Origin: Candidatus Methylobacter oryzae
Lineage (GTDB): Bacteria; Pseudomonadota; Gammaproteobacteria; Methylococcales; Methylomonadaceae
Length of the DNA stretch: 64,000 nucleotides
Assembly (NCBI RefSeq): GCF_003994235.2
Contig: NZ_RYFG02000115.1
Span: 1-64,000, forward strand
Direction of reading: 5' to 3'
The notes under the pieces are model-generated. The model saw nothing but the letters and a program-made list of their open reading frames with translations. It searched no databases and was not told where the DNA came from. Shown here piece by piece: positions 35,210-45,260 of this stretch. Made by a program: the position numbers and the translations under genes. Every line of letters starts with the position of its first letter. Position 1 is the first letter of the stretch.

Positions 35210-35511
35210 AGAAAGTGCACTCTCAAGTTATGAAAACAACCCTAGTGTCTATGATGAGAAATTTTTGTCAAGCTTGGATAGGGGGTGCGGCTTGTTTAGT
35301 GTGTGTAAATCACATTAAAAAGGCCATAGAACAATATGAAATAAAATGAATTTTGACAGAATGTCTGTTCAATGCTTAACTTTGCCGGATAGCTAAATAG
35401 TTTAAAAGGACTATCTTTAAGATCATGCTGGCTGACGGATAGCCGTTATTGTTGCGAAAAATGTAAGGCTAAATTTAATGGCCAATAAATAAGAGTGATG
35501 AGTGTAAAAAT
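35210..35511. other. Divergent intergenic region between CNNM gene and fleQ
   Basis: This 302-nt AT-rich stretch holds the fleQ promoter and that of the divergent CNNM gene. A perfect -35 hexamer TTGACA occurs at 35353-35358 (see the separate entry). No reading frame or RNA gene is evident. Confidence 0.5.
35353..35381 (+). promoter_or_regulatory. Candidate sigma-70 promoter for fleQ
   Basis: A consensus -35 TTGACA at 35353-35358 is followed at 17 nt by a poor -10 (TTAACT, 35376-35381). The -35 overlaps an ACAGA/TCTGT inverted repeat that could be an operator. The long leader of about 130 nt makes the assignment tentative. Confidence 0.35.
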
Positions 35512-36963
35512 ATGGCGTTGCCTCGCATTTTGTTAATTGACGATAATAAAACAAGAATCCAACAGCTGGAGGCTGTCTTTCAGTTCATGGGATGCAAAAC
35601 AGAAGCTGCGGGGTCAATGGATTACGGTCCTTGTTTCAGCCGGACTGAACAATTCAACGGCATCTTTGTCGGTGACGGCATTGATAAGCAGGCGACAGTC
35701 GTTAGTAATATTGTGGAGCTGGCAAACACAATCCCTGTCATTCTATTGGTCAGTAAAGACACCGGCTTGCAAGTTTCGACGGTAATTACTAATAGCGTGT
35801 CTCAAGTATTGGAATGGCCGACTACCTATCCGCTATTGAAGCCGATACTCGATAAACTCTCTGCATCCGCCAGCCTGGTAACTTTTACGGTGCGTGGGGA
35901 ATCCGACCGCCGGTCATCCTCAGCCGATCGTCTGAAAGGCAAAAGTCAAGCTATTGCCGGTATTCGCAAGCTAATTGACCAGGTTGCAGAGTCAGACGCA
36001 ACGGTTCTAATCCTGGGAGAATCAGGGACAGGTAAGGAAGTCGTTGCCCGTGCTTTGCATGATGCGTCATTCCGAAGAGATAAGCCGTTCGTGCCTATCA
36101 ATTGCGGAGCGATTCCGGGCGAATTATTGGAAAGCGAATTATTCGGCCACGAGAAAGGAGCATTTACCGGTGCTTTAAGCGCCCGGCAGGGCCGCTTTGA
36201 GATGGCCGAAGGCGGAACTCTTTTCTTAGACGAAATTGGCGACATGCCGCTGGCTATGCAAGTTAAGCTGCTGCGCGTATTGCAAGAACGCACTTTTGAG
36301 CGCGTCGGCAGTAACAAAACCATACATTGCGATGTGCGGGTTATTGCGGCAACGCATAGGTCTCTTGAAAATGAGATTAAAGAAAACCGGTTTAGGGAAG
36401 ACTTGTTTTATCGATTAAATGTTTTTCCTATTGAAATACCGGCTTTAAAAGACAGGTCAGAAGATATTCCGCTGTTAGTGAACGATCTTATCGCACGCAT
36501 GGAAGCCTCTAATCGGGGATCGGTGCGATTGACTAATGCGGCTTTAGCAGTGCTAAGGCAACACGAATGGCCTGGAAACGTTAGGGAGCTGGCAAACTTG
36601 ATAGAAAGATTGGCGATCATTAACCCGAAAGGATTGGTTGATGTGGCCGATTTGCCGGAAAGGTTTCAGCATTACGCCGTTCCTGAAGACGTTGCCGATG
36701 AGGCAGAAGCGGTTGATACTGACGAAGAGGAGCATGGTGAGCGAATGGAGGTCCTAGGCGCTTTTGAGGGAACGTCCAATGCTTTGGCGCAATTGCCGGA
36801 GCAAGGTATAGATCTGAAAGAGTATTTGAATGTTTTGGAAATCGATTTAATACGTCAGGCGTTAAATGAGTGCAGTGGGGTGGTTGCTCATGCCGCTAAA
36901 CGATTAAATATGCGCCGTACAACGTTAGTTGAAAAATTACGCAAATACGATTTGCAACGTTAA
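35512..36963 (+). CDS. fleQ: Sigma-54-dependent flagellar master regulator FleQ/FlrA
   Basis: A 483-residue bacterial enhancer-binding protein. The N-terminal receiver-like FleQ domain (about 1-125) has LLIDD. The AAA+ domain (about 145-385) carries Walker A GESGTGKE near 170, the sigma-54 contact loop GAFTGA near 219 and Walker B FLDEIGD near 238. The C-terminal Fis-type helix-turn-helix (about 440-483) has [16 protein letters not shown]. In relatives it activates the fleSR and flagellar operons and is modulated by c-di-GMP. It is followed by fleS and fleR, as in Pseudomonas and Vibrio, and a sigma-54 promoter before fleS fits its role. Confidence 0.93.
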   Translation: MALPRILLIDDNKTRIQQLEAVFQFMGCKTEAAGSMDYGPCFSRTEQFNGIFVGDGIDKQATVVSNIVELANTIPVILLVSKDTGLQVSTVITNSVSQVLEWPTTYPLLKPILDKLSASASLVTFTVRGESDRRSSSADRLKGKSQAIAGIRKLIDQVAESDATVLILGESGTGKEVVARALHDASFRRDKPFVPINCGAIPGELLESELFGHEKGAFTGALSARQGRFEMAEGGTLFLDEIGDMPLAMQVKLLRVLQERTFERVGSNKTIHCDVRVIAATHRSLENEIKENRFREDLFYRLNVFPIEIPALKDRSEDIPLLVNDLIARMEASNRGSVRLTNAALAVLRQHEWPGNVRELANLIERLAIINPKGLVDVADLPERFQHYAVPEDVADEAEAVDTDEEEHGERMEVLGAFEGTSNALAQLPEQGIDLKEYLNVLEIDLIRQALNECSGVVAHAAKRLNMRRTTLVEKLRKYDLQR

Positions 36964-37025
36964 GGTTAAAAAGTCAATTTTTCGACGCTTGATTTTAAGC
37001 TATTGATATTATTTGTATTGGTATT

Positions 37026-37042
37026 TGGTCTGGTTTTTGCTT
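37026..37042 (+). promoter_or_regulatory. Sigma-54 promoter for fleSR
   Basis: TGG-TCT-GGTTT-TTGCTT carries GG and GC separated by exactly 10 nt, matching the -24/-12 sigma-54 pattern (TGGCAC-N5-TTGCW). It lies about 50 nt before the fleS start and behind fleQ, whose product is a sigma-54 activator. Confidence 0.7.
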
Positions 37043-37089
37043 GTTCGATAATAAATCAGTTTAAGTTTTAAAAAGCAGAGTGCTCAAAT

Positions 37090-38418
37090 ATGAATCTTTA
37101 TCAAACTCAGAAAAAGCAGAAAGCCGACCAGCTCACCGATGCGTTCCGTATCTTTAATGAGCTATCCCAGAATTTATCTGTTTCTTACCAAGGTTTGGAG
37201 GAGCAGGTTGCCAAGTTACATGGTGAACTTGCTTTTGCCCATAGTGAACGGCTTAAAACGCTTGAAGAAAAAGAAAGGCTGGCCGGCCGTTTGGAAAAGA
37301 TACTGGCAGCCCTTCCTGCCGGCGTTATCGTGTTGGATGTGGGCGGGAAAGTTGTGGATTGTAACGCGGTCGCGATGGATTTTTTGGGTGAGCCGTTGAT
37401 TGGTCAAGATTGGCTCGATGTTGTTGCGCGCAGCTTGATTCCTGTTTCCGGTAACCCTCATGAATGCCAGTTGAGCAATGGCAAACGGGTGAATATGACC
37501 GTCAGCAGGGATGTTGTCTGTAACGATGCCGCTGATTCAGGACAAATTATTGTGTTGTCGGATGTCAGCGAAATGCGCAACCTCCAGGATTTATTGAACC
37601 AGCAAAAACAATTGTCGGCAATGGGCGAAATGGTGGCGAGCATGGCGCACCAGGTCAGGACTCCGTTGACAACAGCAATACTCTACGCATCGCAAATGGG
37701 GAGTCCTGCACTGGATAACGAAAAGAGGCTGCGGTTTTCTCAAAAAATTCTTGAGCGCCTGCAATACCTGGAAAGGCAGGTTAACGATATGTTGATTTTC
37801 GCCAAAGACGGACGATTGGCAATGGAGACTTTCTCGCTGGCCGAACTATTGAATCATTTGCGGGAAACAGCGAAAGAATATACCGGTAGCGGCAGAATTG
37901 ATTTGCAGATTATTAATGACGTGCAAAATGACACAATGCTAGGCAATGAAAATGCTTTGCGTGGTGCGCTACTTAACCTGTTGAACAATGCGGTCGAGGC
38001 GGTAAGCCAGAATGGCTGCATACGGATCTCGGTGTCCCAGCTTGGCAGCAGTGAGTTGCGGATTGTGATTAAGGACGATGGGCCGGGCATTGCTAAGGAA
38101 TTATGTCAGCGAATCTTTGAGCCCTTTTTCACAACTAAAACGCATGGCACAGGCTTGGGACTGGCCGTTGTCGACAGTGTAGTAAAGGCGCATGGCGGAC
38201 ATGTCCATGTTGAGTCGGTTCTGGGGCAAGGCACTGTTTTTTCATTAGTTCTTCCCTGTATCGATCAGGCTTTTAATGTATTGCCGGGCGGTTTTTCACA
38301 TAAGGCTGTCCTACCTGATGCCCTTCGGGTAAATACAAATCTGTTCCCGACAGATTTGTCCGGCAAAAATCACCATCAAAACCATAACAAAGGAGAGCTG
38401 AGCCATGAAACAGTATGA
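37090..38418 (+). CDS. fleS: Flagellar sensor histidine kinase FleS/FlrB
   Basis: A 442-residue cytoplasmic kinase without predicted membrane helices. A short coiled-coil region (about 30-75) is followed by a PAS domain (about 75-170), the H-box AHQVRTPLTTA with phospho-His near 186, and a HATPase domain with N box LLNNAVEA near 300, DDGPGI near 330 and GTGLGL near 353. It phosphorylates FleR to switch on mid-class flagellar genes. Its 3' end overlaps fleR by 14 nt. A sigma-54 promoter lies directly upstream. Confidence 0.9.
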   Translation: MNLYQTQKKQKADQLTDAFRIFNELSQNLSVSYQGLEEQVAKLHGELAFAHSERLKTLEEKERLAGRLEKILAALPAGVIVLDVGGKVVDCNAVAMDFLGEPLIGQDWLDVVARSLIPVSGNPHECQLSNGKRVNMTVSRDVVCNDAADSGQIIVLSDVSEMRNLQDLLNQQKQLSAMGEMVASMAHQVRTPLTTAILYASQMGSPALDNEKRLRFSQKILERLQYLERQVNDMLIFAKDGRLAMETFSLAELLNHLRETAKEYTGSGRIDLQIINDVQNDTMLGNENALRGALLNLLNNAVEAVSQNGCIRISVSQLGSSELRIVIKDDGPGIAKELCQRIFEPFFTTKTHGTGLGLAVVDSVVKAHGGHVHVESVLGQGTVFSLVLPCIDQAFNVLPGGFSHKAVLPDALRVNTNLFPTDLSGKNHHQNHNKGELSHETV

Positions 38419-39802
38419 TGTGTTGGTTGTTGAAGATGATTTGTCGTTGTGCGAAGCGCTTTGCGATACCTTGGAAATAAGCGGTTATCGTGTCGTTTCC
38501 GCTCGCAACGGTACGGAAGCATTGATCAAGTTGGAGCAGGGGCAGTTTAAGCTAGTCGTCAGCGATGTGCAGATGCCGGTTATGGACGGCTTTCAATTGT
38601 TGAAAAATATACAGCACAAGTATGCGGAAACGCCTGTGCTGCTGATGACTGCGTTCGGAACCATTCCTAAAGCAGTCGAGGCCATGCAGGCAGGGGCTGC
38701 CGATTATCTTATCAAGCCATTTGATGCACAGGCACTGGTCAATAAAGTCGCCGATTACGTAGTGACCAATCCATCGGCAGCCAATACGGCGGTTAGTGAG
38801 CGGGTCGTGCAAGACGAAAGTATGAAAAAACTTTACTCGCTGACTGCCAAAGTAGCTAAAACCGATGTGAGCGTATTGTTGCAGGGCGAAAGTGGAACGG
38901 GCAAGGAGGTTCTTGCTCATTATATTCATCAGAACTCGATGTATTACCAAGGGCCTTTTGTCGCAGTGAACTGCGCCGCGATTCCTGAGAATATGTTGGA
39001 AGCGATGTTGTTCGGTTACGAGAAAGGCGCTTATACCGGTGCGGTTCAATCCATGCCTGGAAAATTTGAACAAGCACAGGATGGTACTTTGTTACTGGAC
39101 GAAATAGCCGAAATGGATTTAAGTTTGCAAGCGAAGTTATTGCGGGTATTGCAAGAAAAAGAAGTGGAGCGGCTGGGCAGTCACAAAAAACTCAAATTGA
39201 ATGTCAGGGTCTTGGCGGCGACCAATCAAAAATTAAAAGAACAGGTTGAGCAAGGACGGTTTCGTGAGGATTTGTATTACCGCCTCAGTGTGTTTCCTAT
39301 CAATATTCCACCGTTACGTAATAGGCCGGGCGATATTTTGCCGCTGGCACGGGAATTGATGCAACGGCATCAGTTGGAAGGCAAAAAATTGCCTGAATTC
39401 GATAATGAGGCTATTAAAAAAATGTCAACTTACAGCTGGCCCGGCAATGTCAGGGAGTTGGATAATGTTGTGCAGCGGGCTCTTATTCTGCGTACCGGCG
39501 ACAGGATTACGGTTGATGATTTGGTGTTTGAAGATACAGGATTGACTGTGGACGCAATTGATAGAAACTCTTCCATTGAAACAGTTAAAGGCGGGTATCC
39601 GGCTGAAGTTAAAGACGAAAAACCGGAAATCTGCGCATTGGGCGAAGGGGTCCGTTCTGCCGAGGAAAGTATTATTTTACAAACCTTGCAAATGGAAAAC
39701 GGTAGCCGCAAGATAACGGCTGAAAAGTTGGGTATTAGTCCTAGAACGCTTCGATATAAAATGGCGAGGATGAAAGACGCTGGTGTTATTATTTCATGCT
39801 AA
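38405..39802 (+). CDS. fleR: Flagellar response regulator FleR/FlrC
   Basis: A 465-residue sigma-54 response regulator. The receiver domain (1-120) has the phosphoacceptor in VVSDVQMP near 54. The AAA+ domain (about 135-370) has Walker A GESGTGKE and a contact loop reading GAYTGA rather than GAFTGA. A Fis-type helix-turn-helix (about 425-465, with ITAEKLGISPRTLRYKM) ends the protein. It overlaps fleS by 14 nt and precedes the fliE operon, which starts with a sigma-54 promoter it probably activates. The Phe-to-Tyr change occurs in other FlrC/FleR proteins and is expected to be functional. Confidence 0.92.
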   Translation: MKQYDVLVVEDDLSLCEALCDTLEISGYRVVSARNGTEALIKLEQGQFKLVVSDVQMPVMDGFQLLKNIQHKYAETPVLLMTAFGTIPKAVEAMQAGAADYLIKPFDAQALVNKVADYVVTNPSAANTAVSERVVQDESMKKLYSLTAKVAKTDVSVLLQGESGTGKEVLAHYIHQNSMYYQGPFVAVNCAAIPENMLEAMLFGYEKGAYTGAVQSMPGKFEQAQDGTLLLDEIAEMDLSLQAKLLRVLQEKEVERLGSHKKLKLNVRVLAATNQKLKEQVEQGRFREDLYYRLSVFPINIPPLRNRPGDILPLARELMQRHQLEGKKLPEFDNEAIKKMSTYSWPGNVRELDNVVQRALILRTGDRITVDDLVFEDTGLTVDAIDRNSSIETVKGGYPAEVKDEKPEICALGEGVRSAEESIILQTLQMENGSRKITAEKLGISPRTLRYKMARMKDAGVIISC

Positions 39803-39806
39803 TATG

Positions 39807-39822
39807 TGGCATTAAATATGCT
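39807..39822 (+). promoter_or_regulatory. Sigma-54 promoter for the fliE operon
   Basis: TGGCATTAAATATGCT has the GG and GC pairs 10 nt apart and matches TGGCA...TGCT of the sigma-54 consensus. It lies 40 nt before fliE and just after fleR. Confidence 0.78.
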
Positions 39823-39861
39823 TTAAACTCTATATCATTAAGAATGTAAGAGGAAGACCCC

Positions 39862-40176
39862 ATGAGTGATATGAATGTCAATCAAGTTTTGGCTCAGATG
39901 CGGGCAATGTCACTTGAAGCCGGCGGCGCTAAAGTGCAAGAAACAGGAGGCGGCGCAGATTTCGCAGCCATGCTAAAGCAGACTATAGGGACTGTTAACG
40001 AGGTTCAGCAGACTGCCGGAAAAATGGAGGACGCTTTTGAGGCTGGCGACACTAATGTCAGTCTCGCAGAGGTTATGGTGGCTTCGCAAAAGGCGAGCGT
40101 TTCATTTCAGGCAATGCTACAGGTCAGGAATAAATTAGTTGAAGCCTATAAAGACGTCATGAATATGCCAATGTAG
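39862..40176 (+). CDS. fliE: Flagellar hook-basal body protein FliE
   Basis: A 104-residue protein of the FliE family that forms the junction between the MS ring and proximal rod. The conserved C-terminal half includes VMVASQKASVSFQAMLQVRNKLVEAY, cited here only as positions 70-95. It has an AGAGGAAGA ribosome site. It is first gene of the fliEFGHIJK operon behind a sigma-54 promoter; fliF starts 21 nt later. Confidence 0.92.
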   Translation: MSDMNVNQVLAQMRAMSLEAGGAKVQETGGGADFAAMLKQTIGTVNEVQQTAGKMEDAFEAGDTNVSLAEVMVASQKASVSFQAMLQVRNKLVEAYKDVMNMPM

Positions 40177-40197
40177 TAGGCAGACTGTGATAAAAAA

Positions 40198-42009
40198 ATG
40201 AGCGAACAGAGCAGTAATAGCCTGATTGAGGCAAATCGCCAGCATGAGCCCATGGTAAATAACGCGGGGCATCTTGATGGGGAAGCGTCTCATATTCTGG
40301 CAACCAAGATCGATGGGCACCCTGCTATTAGAGGGCTGGCCAGTCTGACGATAGCGCGTCAGATCGGGTTAATGCTGGGGCTCGCTCTTAGTGTCGCTAT
40401 CGGAGTTGCTATTGTGCTATGGTCGCAAGAGCCGTCCTATGCTCGCTTGTATTCCGAAATCGGCGAAAACGATGTGTCCGAAATTCTTGATATTCTGAAT
40501 AAAGAGAATATTAAGTACAAAGTCGAAAACGGTTCCGGAGCCATTATGGTGCCGATGGACCAGGTTAGTGCGATAAAACTTAAGTTAGCCTCTCAGGGAT
40601 TGCCCAAGAGTAACAGCCTGGGATATGAGTTGCTGGATAAGGAGCAAGGCTTCGGGACTAGTAAAAGCGTTGAAACAGTGCGCTTTCAACGAGCTTTGGA
40701 AGGCGAAATCGCTCGAACTATCATGTCTATCCAGAACGTAAAGACGGCCAGGGTATTGTTAGCCATTCCCGCGCAGTCGGTGTTCGTCCGCGAGCGTAAG
40801 AAGCCTAGCGCTTCCGTTATAGTCAATTTATATCAAGGCCGGTCACTCGATAAAGGCCAGGTTGAATCAATTATCCATTTAGTGGCTTCCAGCGTGCCGC
40901 AATTGGAAGCCGGGCAAGTGACAGTCGTCGATCAGAAAGGCCAGTTGCTGAATAGCAATGAATCATCGGTAGCGGGCAATCTAACGTCCAAGCAATTTGA
41001 ATATAAGAAAAATATTGAAGAGCACCTGATGGGGCGAATTCAAAATATTCTGTCGCCATTGGTGGGTAGCGATGGGATGCGCGTACAGGTTTCGGCGGAT
41101 GTGGATTTTACCGAGACTGACAGGACTCAGGAAATGTTCAATCCGGATTTGCCGGCTTTAAGGAGCGAACAAACATCGGAAGAGCAAAGTACGCAATCGC
41201 CTACTCAAGGTGTTCCCGGCGCATTATCCAATCAGCCGACCCCGGCAGGCGCGGCTCCAGACCCGGCAGCAGCAAATTCGACGGCTTCGGGAGCGACAAG
41301 TTCGACTACTTCTCCCAGTTCGGCATCAAAAAATGCAACCAGAAATTATGAGCTGGACAAAACTATCACTCATACCCGGTTAGCTACAGGCGCATTGCGT
41401 AGATTGTCGGTGGCTGTCGTTGTTGACGATCGGCATATGCCTCAGAGCGACGGCACCTTTAAAGCGCAACCTTACTCGCAAGAAGACATTCATCGTTTTA
41501 GCGATCTGGTTAAGCAGGCTGTCGGTTTCGATAATAGTCGAGGCGATCAGGTTACGGTCACCAATGTGGCTTTCAAGATAGACGATCTTGTTGAGGCATT
41601 ACCTCCTATACCTCTTTGGGAACAAGGCTGGTTTCTTGATGTTATGAAGCAAGTTGCTGCCGTATTGGCCGTATTATTCCTGCTTTTCGGAGTGTTGAGG
41701 CCCACGATGCGCAGTCTTGTCGGTCGTGATATAGAAGAAAAGAAAGCTTTGGCCTTGGCAGAAGCGCAGGAAAAGGCGGCGGCTATCGGCGGAACTGTTG
41801 GATATAATGAGCAAGGGGTGCCGGTCGCGGTGCCGGCAGGCCAGCATACCGTGAATTTGTCAACAACTCCCGAAGAAATACAGGATATGTTGCTTTTGGA
41901 TGTGCCGCAAAGTTATGAACATCGCTTGGAATATGTGAAGCGATTGGTCGATGATGACTCTAAAGTAGTCGCGCAAGTTATTAAATCGTGGATTAAAAAA
42001 GATGGCTAA
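40198..42009 (+). CDS. fliF: Flagellar MS-ring protein FliF
   Basis: A 603-residue inner-membrane ring protein. An N-terminal cytoplasmic stretch is followed by a first membrane helix (about 58-78), the ring-building domains (YscJ-like, about 80-250; FliF C-terminal, about 255-430), a low-complexity Ser/Thr/Ala/Pro-rich linker (about 325-380), a second helix (about 485-503) and a C-terminal FliG-binding tail (about 560-603). The end overlaps fliG by 8 nt. Length is normal for the family. Confidence 0.94.
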   Translation: MSEQSSNSLIEANRQHEPMVNNAGHLDGEASHILATKIDGHPAIRGLASLTIARQIGLMLGLALSVAIGVAIVLWSQEPSYARLYSEIGENDVSEILDILNKENIKYKVENGSGAIMVPMDQVSAIKLKLASQGLPKSNSLGYELLDKEQGFGTSKSVETVRFQRALEGEIARTIMSIQNVKTARVLLAIPAQSVFVRERKKPSASVIVNLYQGRSLDKGQVESIIHLVASSVPQLEAGQVTVVDQKGQLLNSNESSVAGNLTSKQFEYKKNIEEHLMGRIQNILSPLVGSDGMRVQVSADVDFTETDRTQEMFNPDLPALRSEQTSEEQSTQSPTQGVPGALSNQPTPAGAAPDPAAANSTASGATSSTTSPSSASKNATRNYELDKTITHTRLATGALRRLSVAVVVDDRHMPQSDGTFKAQPYSQEDIHRFSDLVKQAVGFDNSRGDQVTVTNVAFKIDDLVEALPPIPLWEQGWFLDVMKQVAAVLAVLFLLFGVLRPTMRSLVGRDIEEKKALALAEAQEKAAAIGGTVGYNEQGVPVAVPAGQHTVNLSTTPEEIQDMLLLDVPQSYEHRLEYVKRLVDDDSKVVAQVIKSWIKKDG

Positions 42010-43021
42010 AGGCGAAAGTAAGGGAGAAAAGGAATTAACCCAAGTTGATCGTGCTGCTGTTTTGTTGCTGGCGTTGGGCATGGATAGGGCTGCGCTTGTT
42101 TTAAAGCATATGACGCCCAGGGAAGTGCAGACTCTGGGCATTACTATGGCAAGCGTGGGAGAAATCTCCATAGAAATGATGGATGATGTGGTTGAGGAGT
42201 TTATTGTCGCGGTAAAAAGACAGACCGCATTGGGCATGGATACCGATGAATATATCCGCACCGTTTTGATCAGCGCTTTGGGAGCCGATAAAGCGAACAG
42301 TATTCTCGATCGTATTTTACAAGGCGGTAATACCAAAGGTATTGAGCAGCTGAAATGGATGGATACCCGGTCGATTGCGGACATGATTCGCTTAGAGCAT
42401 CCGCAGATTGTTGCGACTATCATGTCATTGATGGAAAGTGAGCAGGCAGCAGATGTAATGATGTACTTGCCGGAAAGTATGCGCGCCGATCTGATGATGA
42501 GAATCGCCACAATGAAAGGCATACAGCCATCCGCTTTGCGAGAGCTGGACCAGATTATGGAGAAACAATTAACCGGTTCCGATAATGTCAAATCCACCAG
42601 TATTGGCGGCGTTGACGCGGTTGCTAATATTTTAAACTTCCTGGATGGCGGTGCAGCGGATTTAGTGATGTCGGGCATTGCCGAGCACAGGTCTGAACTG
42701 GCTCAGGAAATCCAAGAGAAGATGTTTACCTTTGAAGATCTTACGTCGATTGATGAGCGGGGCATGCAAACATTGTTGCGCGAAGTTTCAACCGGACAGT
42801 TGTTGCTGGCGTTGCGGGGCGTGGGTAGTGAGCTTAAGGAAAAAATATTCAGCAATATGTCCAAGCGTGCAGCTGAAATGCTACGTGATGATTTAGAGGC
42901 TTCTCCGCCTGCTAAGTTAAGCGAAGTGGAATTGGCTCAGAAAGATATATTGGCGATTGCTAAGAAACTGGCAGATGCGGGCGAGATCCAAATGGGAGTA
43001 GGCGGTGATGAGCTTATCTAA
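42002..43021 (+). CDS. fliG: Flagellar motor switch protein FliG
   Basis: A 339-residue C-ring protein with N, middle and C domains. The EHPQ motif of the middle domain (LEHPQ near 131) and the C-terminal torque helix with conserved charged residues (DLTSIDERGMQTLLREV, then RAAEML and DDLEA near 300) are intact. It binds FliF and interacts with MotA. It overlaps fliF by 8 nt and fliH by about 14-17 nt, which implies translational coupling. Confidence 0.95.
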   Translation: MAKGESKGEKELTQVDRAAVLLLALGMDRAALVLKHMTPREVQTLGITMASVGEISIEMMDDVVEEFIVAVKRQTALGMDTDEYIRTVLISALGADKANSILDRILQGGNTKGIEQLKWMDTRSIADMIRLEHPQIVATIMSLMESEQAADVMMYLPESMRADLMMRIATMKGIQPSALRELDQIMEKQLTGSDNVKSTSIGGVDAVANILNFLDGGAADLVMSGIAEHRSELAQEIQEKMFTFEDLTSIDERGMQTLLREVSTGQLLLALRGVGSELKEKIFSNMSKRAAEMLRDDLEASPPAKLSEVELAQKDILAIAKKLADAGEIQMGVGGDELI

Positions 43022-43883
43022 GACGCCTAGATTTACTGCCTCCGAGCTGGAGGCATTAAGGCTATGGAGCATGCCGGACGTTTCCGGAACAGAGCAGGTT
43101 AAGGAGCCTGAGCCGGCCGAGCTGGAGGGTGAGCCTACACCGATCATGACGGTTGATGAAATTGAAGCCATGCAAAAGCAAGCCTATGACGAAGCGTTCG
43201 AGCAAGGCAAAATGCACGGTTTTCAGCAAGGTTTTCAACAAGGTCACGATGAAGGCTCAAAAAAAGGTTATCAAGATAATTTGCATTTGTTGCAAAGCCA
43301 GGCAGCAATTCTGGCTAGTCTTTTAGAATCATTGAGTGAGCCTTTTAAGCGTCTTGATGAAGAAGTGGAAAAAGAGCTGGTCAGGCTGGTTATAGCTATC
43401 TCAACGCAGCTGATACGCCGGGAAATCAAGCAGGATCCGGGGCAAATTATTGCCGTTGTTCGTGGTGCAGTCGGTGTTTTGCCGCTTGCGTCGCAAAAAA
43501 TCAGTTTGAAGTTACACCCTGAAGATGCTGAGCTGGTGCGTTCAGCATTGGCGCTGGATGAAATGTCTCCAAGCTGGAGCATAATTGAGGATCCGTTAAT
43601 AACGCGCGGAGGCTGCGAAGTCGATACCGAGTTTTCTCATGTTGATGCGACTCTGGAGCATCGATTGGCTGCCGTGATCGCAACTTTATTGGGAGGCGAG
43701 CGGGAACGCGACAGTAAGGCCGCTGTTGCTGCTGGATTATCGCCATCCCTGGAAGCCAAAACGCCCGATATGCATTCCATGGCGGAGGAAGATACAGTGC
43801 AACACGGGGAGGCGTCGCCAAGAGCTCTGGAAGCGAGTTCGTTAGATGACGTGCCGGCAATTGCCGAGGACGGAGAGCAGTGA
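43005..43883 (+). CDS. fliH: Flagellar export-apparatus regulator FliH
   Basis: A 292-residue FliH, a stator-like negative regulator of the FliI ATPase. The central region (about 55-95) has the FliH hallmark of repeated small/glutamine spacing (GFQQGFQQGHDEG). The C-terminal half (about 100-235) binds FliI. The last 50 residues are acidic and poorly conserved. Start is either GTG 43005 or ATG 43008; a GGAG at 42994-42997 fits both. The stop overlaps the fliI GTG. Confidence 0.88.
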   Translation: MMSLSKTPRFTASELEALRLWSMPDVSGTEQVKEPEPAELEGEPTPIMTVDEIEAMQKQAYDEAFEQGKMHGFQQGFQQGHDEGSKKGYQDNLHLLQSQAAILASLLESLSEPFKRLDEEVEKELVRLVIAISTQLIRREIKQDPGQIIAVVRGAVGVLPLASQKISLKLHPEDAELVRSALALDEMSPSWSIIEDPLITRGGCEVDTEFSHVDATLEHRLAAVIATLLGGERERDSKAAVAAGLSPSLEAKTPDMHSMAEEDTVQHGEASPRALEASSLDDVPAIAEDGEQ

Positions 43884-45238
43884 TTCCGGATGCAGATCGA
43901 TCGCAAATTTGGCTGGCTAAATTAAAACCTTATTTTGAAAGATTGGCGGAAGTGCCTGAGCTTGTCGTTGAAGGCAGGCTTTCCCGTATGGTGGGGCTGA
44001 CGCTCGAAGCCGTTGGTTGCCGCGCCGCTATTGGCTCCCGCTGTCGGATTGAGACTAAAAACGGCAGAATGATTGAAGCGGAAGTGGTGGGATTTTCCGA
44101 TGCACGAATTTTCTTAATGCCGACTGCGGAAGTGCATGGGTTGGAGCCCGATTGCAGGGTTATTCCAATGGGGAAGAATAGCTTGGCTAAAGTCGGTTTC
44201 GGCTTATTGGGGCGTGTGTTGGATGGGGCGGGAAATGCAATTGATGATAAAGGTCCGCTTAAGACGGACGCCTCGATCTCGCTTAACGGCGTGCCCATCA
44301 ATCCGCTATCGAGAAGGCCTATTCGAGAACCGCTTGATGTTGGTGTTAGGGCTATAAACTCGATACTCAGCGTTGGGCGTGGGCAGCGTATGGGCTTGTT
44401 TGCCGGTACCGGTGTCGGTAAAAGTGTGTTGTTGGGGATGATGACTAAATTTACGACGGCGGATGTTGTCGTGGTTGGGTTAATTGGCGAGCGGGGACGA
44501 GAAGTTAATGAGTTCGTGCTGAAAACCTTGGGTGAAGAAGGTCTCAAAAGAGCGGTTGTTGTTGTTTCGCCTGCGGATTGTCCTCCTTTAATGCGCGTTC
44601 ATGCCGCGTTATTATCAACCAGTATTGCCGAGTATTTTCGTGATCAAGGGCTTGATGTTTTGTTGTTGATGGATTCGTTGACGCGATTTGCACAGGCGCA
44701 TCGTGAAATTGCCTTGGCCATCGACGAGCCTCCTGCGACCAAAGGCTATCCTCCGTCGGTTTTTGCCAAATTGCCGCATTTAGTGGAACGAGCCGGTAAC
44801 GCCGACCACGGTGGGGGATCTATTACCGCATTTTATACCGTGCTGGCAGAGGGCGATGATACCAATGATCCTATTGCCGACGCCGCCCGTGGCGTGTTGG
44901 ACGGGCACGTTATATTGTCCAGGAGTTTGGCGGAGTCGGGACATTTTCCGGCTATCGACATAGAGGCGTCAATCAGCAGGGTTATGCCGGATATTATTGA
45001 TGCGAATCATATGCAGATGGCGCGCGAGTTACGGCGACTGTATTCGCTCTATCAACAAAATCGGGATTTAATTAGCGTTGGCGCTTACCAGCCAGGTTCG
45101 GACCCTAGAATTGATAAGGCTATTGAAAAAAATCCCGCGATCTTAAATTTTCTGCAACAGAGCATGGATGAGCCGGTTGATATAAATCGCAGTTTACAGG
45201 AGTTGGCAATGTTACTGGGCGTACAAAGAGCGGCTTAG
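43880..45238 (+). CDS. fliI: Flagellum-specific ATP synthase FliI
   Basis: A 452-residue ATPase of the type III export system, related to F1 beta. Walker A GTGVGKSVL is near 172, Walker B LLLMDSLTRFA near 258, the catalytic Glu region GERGREV near 197 and the family signature PPSVFAKLPHLVERAG near 290. The GTG start overlaps the fliH stop (GTGA). It is followed by an 89-nt gap holding a REP-like element before fliJ. Confidence 0.95.
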   Translation: MIPDADRSQIWLAKLKPYFERLAEVPELVVEGRLSRMVGLTLEAVGCRAAIGSRCRIETKNGRMIEAEVVGFSDARIFLMPTAEVHGLEPDCRVIPMGKNSLAKVGFGLLGRVLDGAGNAIDDKGPLKTDASISLNGVPINPLSRRPIREPLDVGVRAINSILSVGRGQRMGLFAGTGVGKSVLLGMMTKFTTADVVVVGLIGERGREVNEFVLKTLGEEGLKRAVVVVSPADCPPLMRVHAALLSTSIAEYFRDQGLDVLLLMDSLTRFAQAHREIALAIDEPPATKGYPPSVFAKLPHLVERAGNADHGGGSITAFYTVLAEGDDTNDPIADAARGVLDGHVILSRSLAESGHFPAIDIEASISRVMPDIIDANHMQMARELRRLYSLYQQNRDLISVGAYQPGSDPRIDKAIEKNPAILNFLQQSMDEPVDINRSLQELAMLLGVQRAA

Positions 45239-45260
45239 TTGAAATCCAAGTCCCCCTGCG

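Noticed and set aside
41860-42678. 272-codon minus-strand frame antisense to fliG
   Set aside because: It is a Ser/Ile-rich composition shadow of fliG with no motif and no ribosome site.
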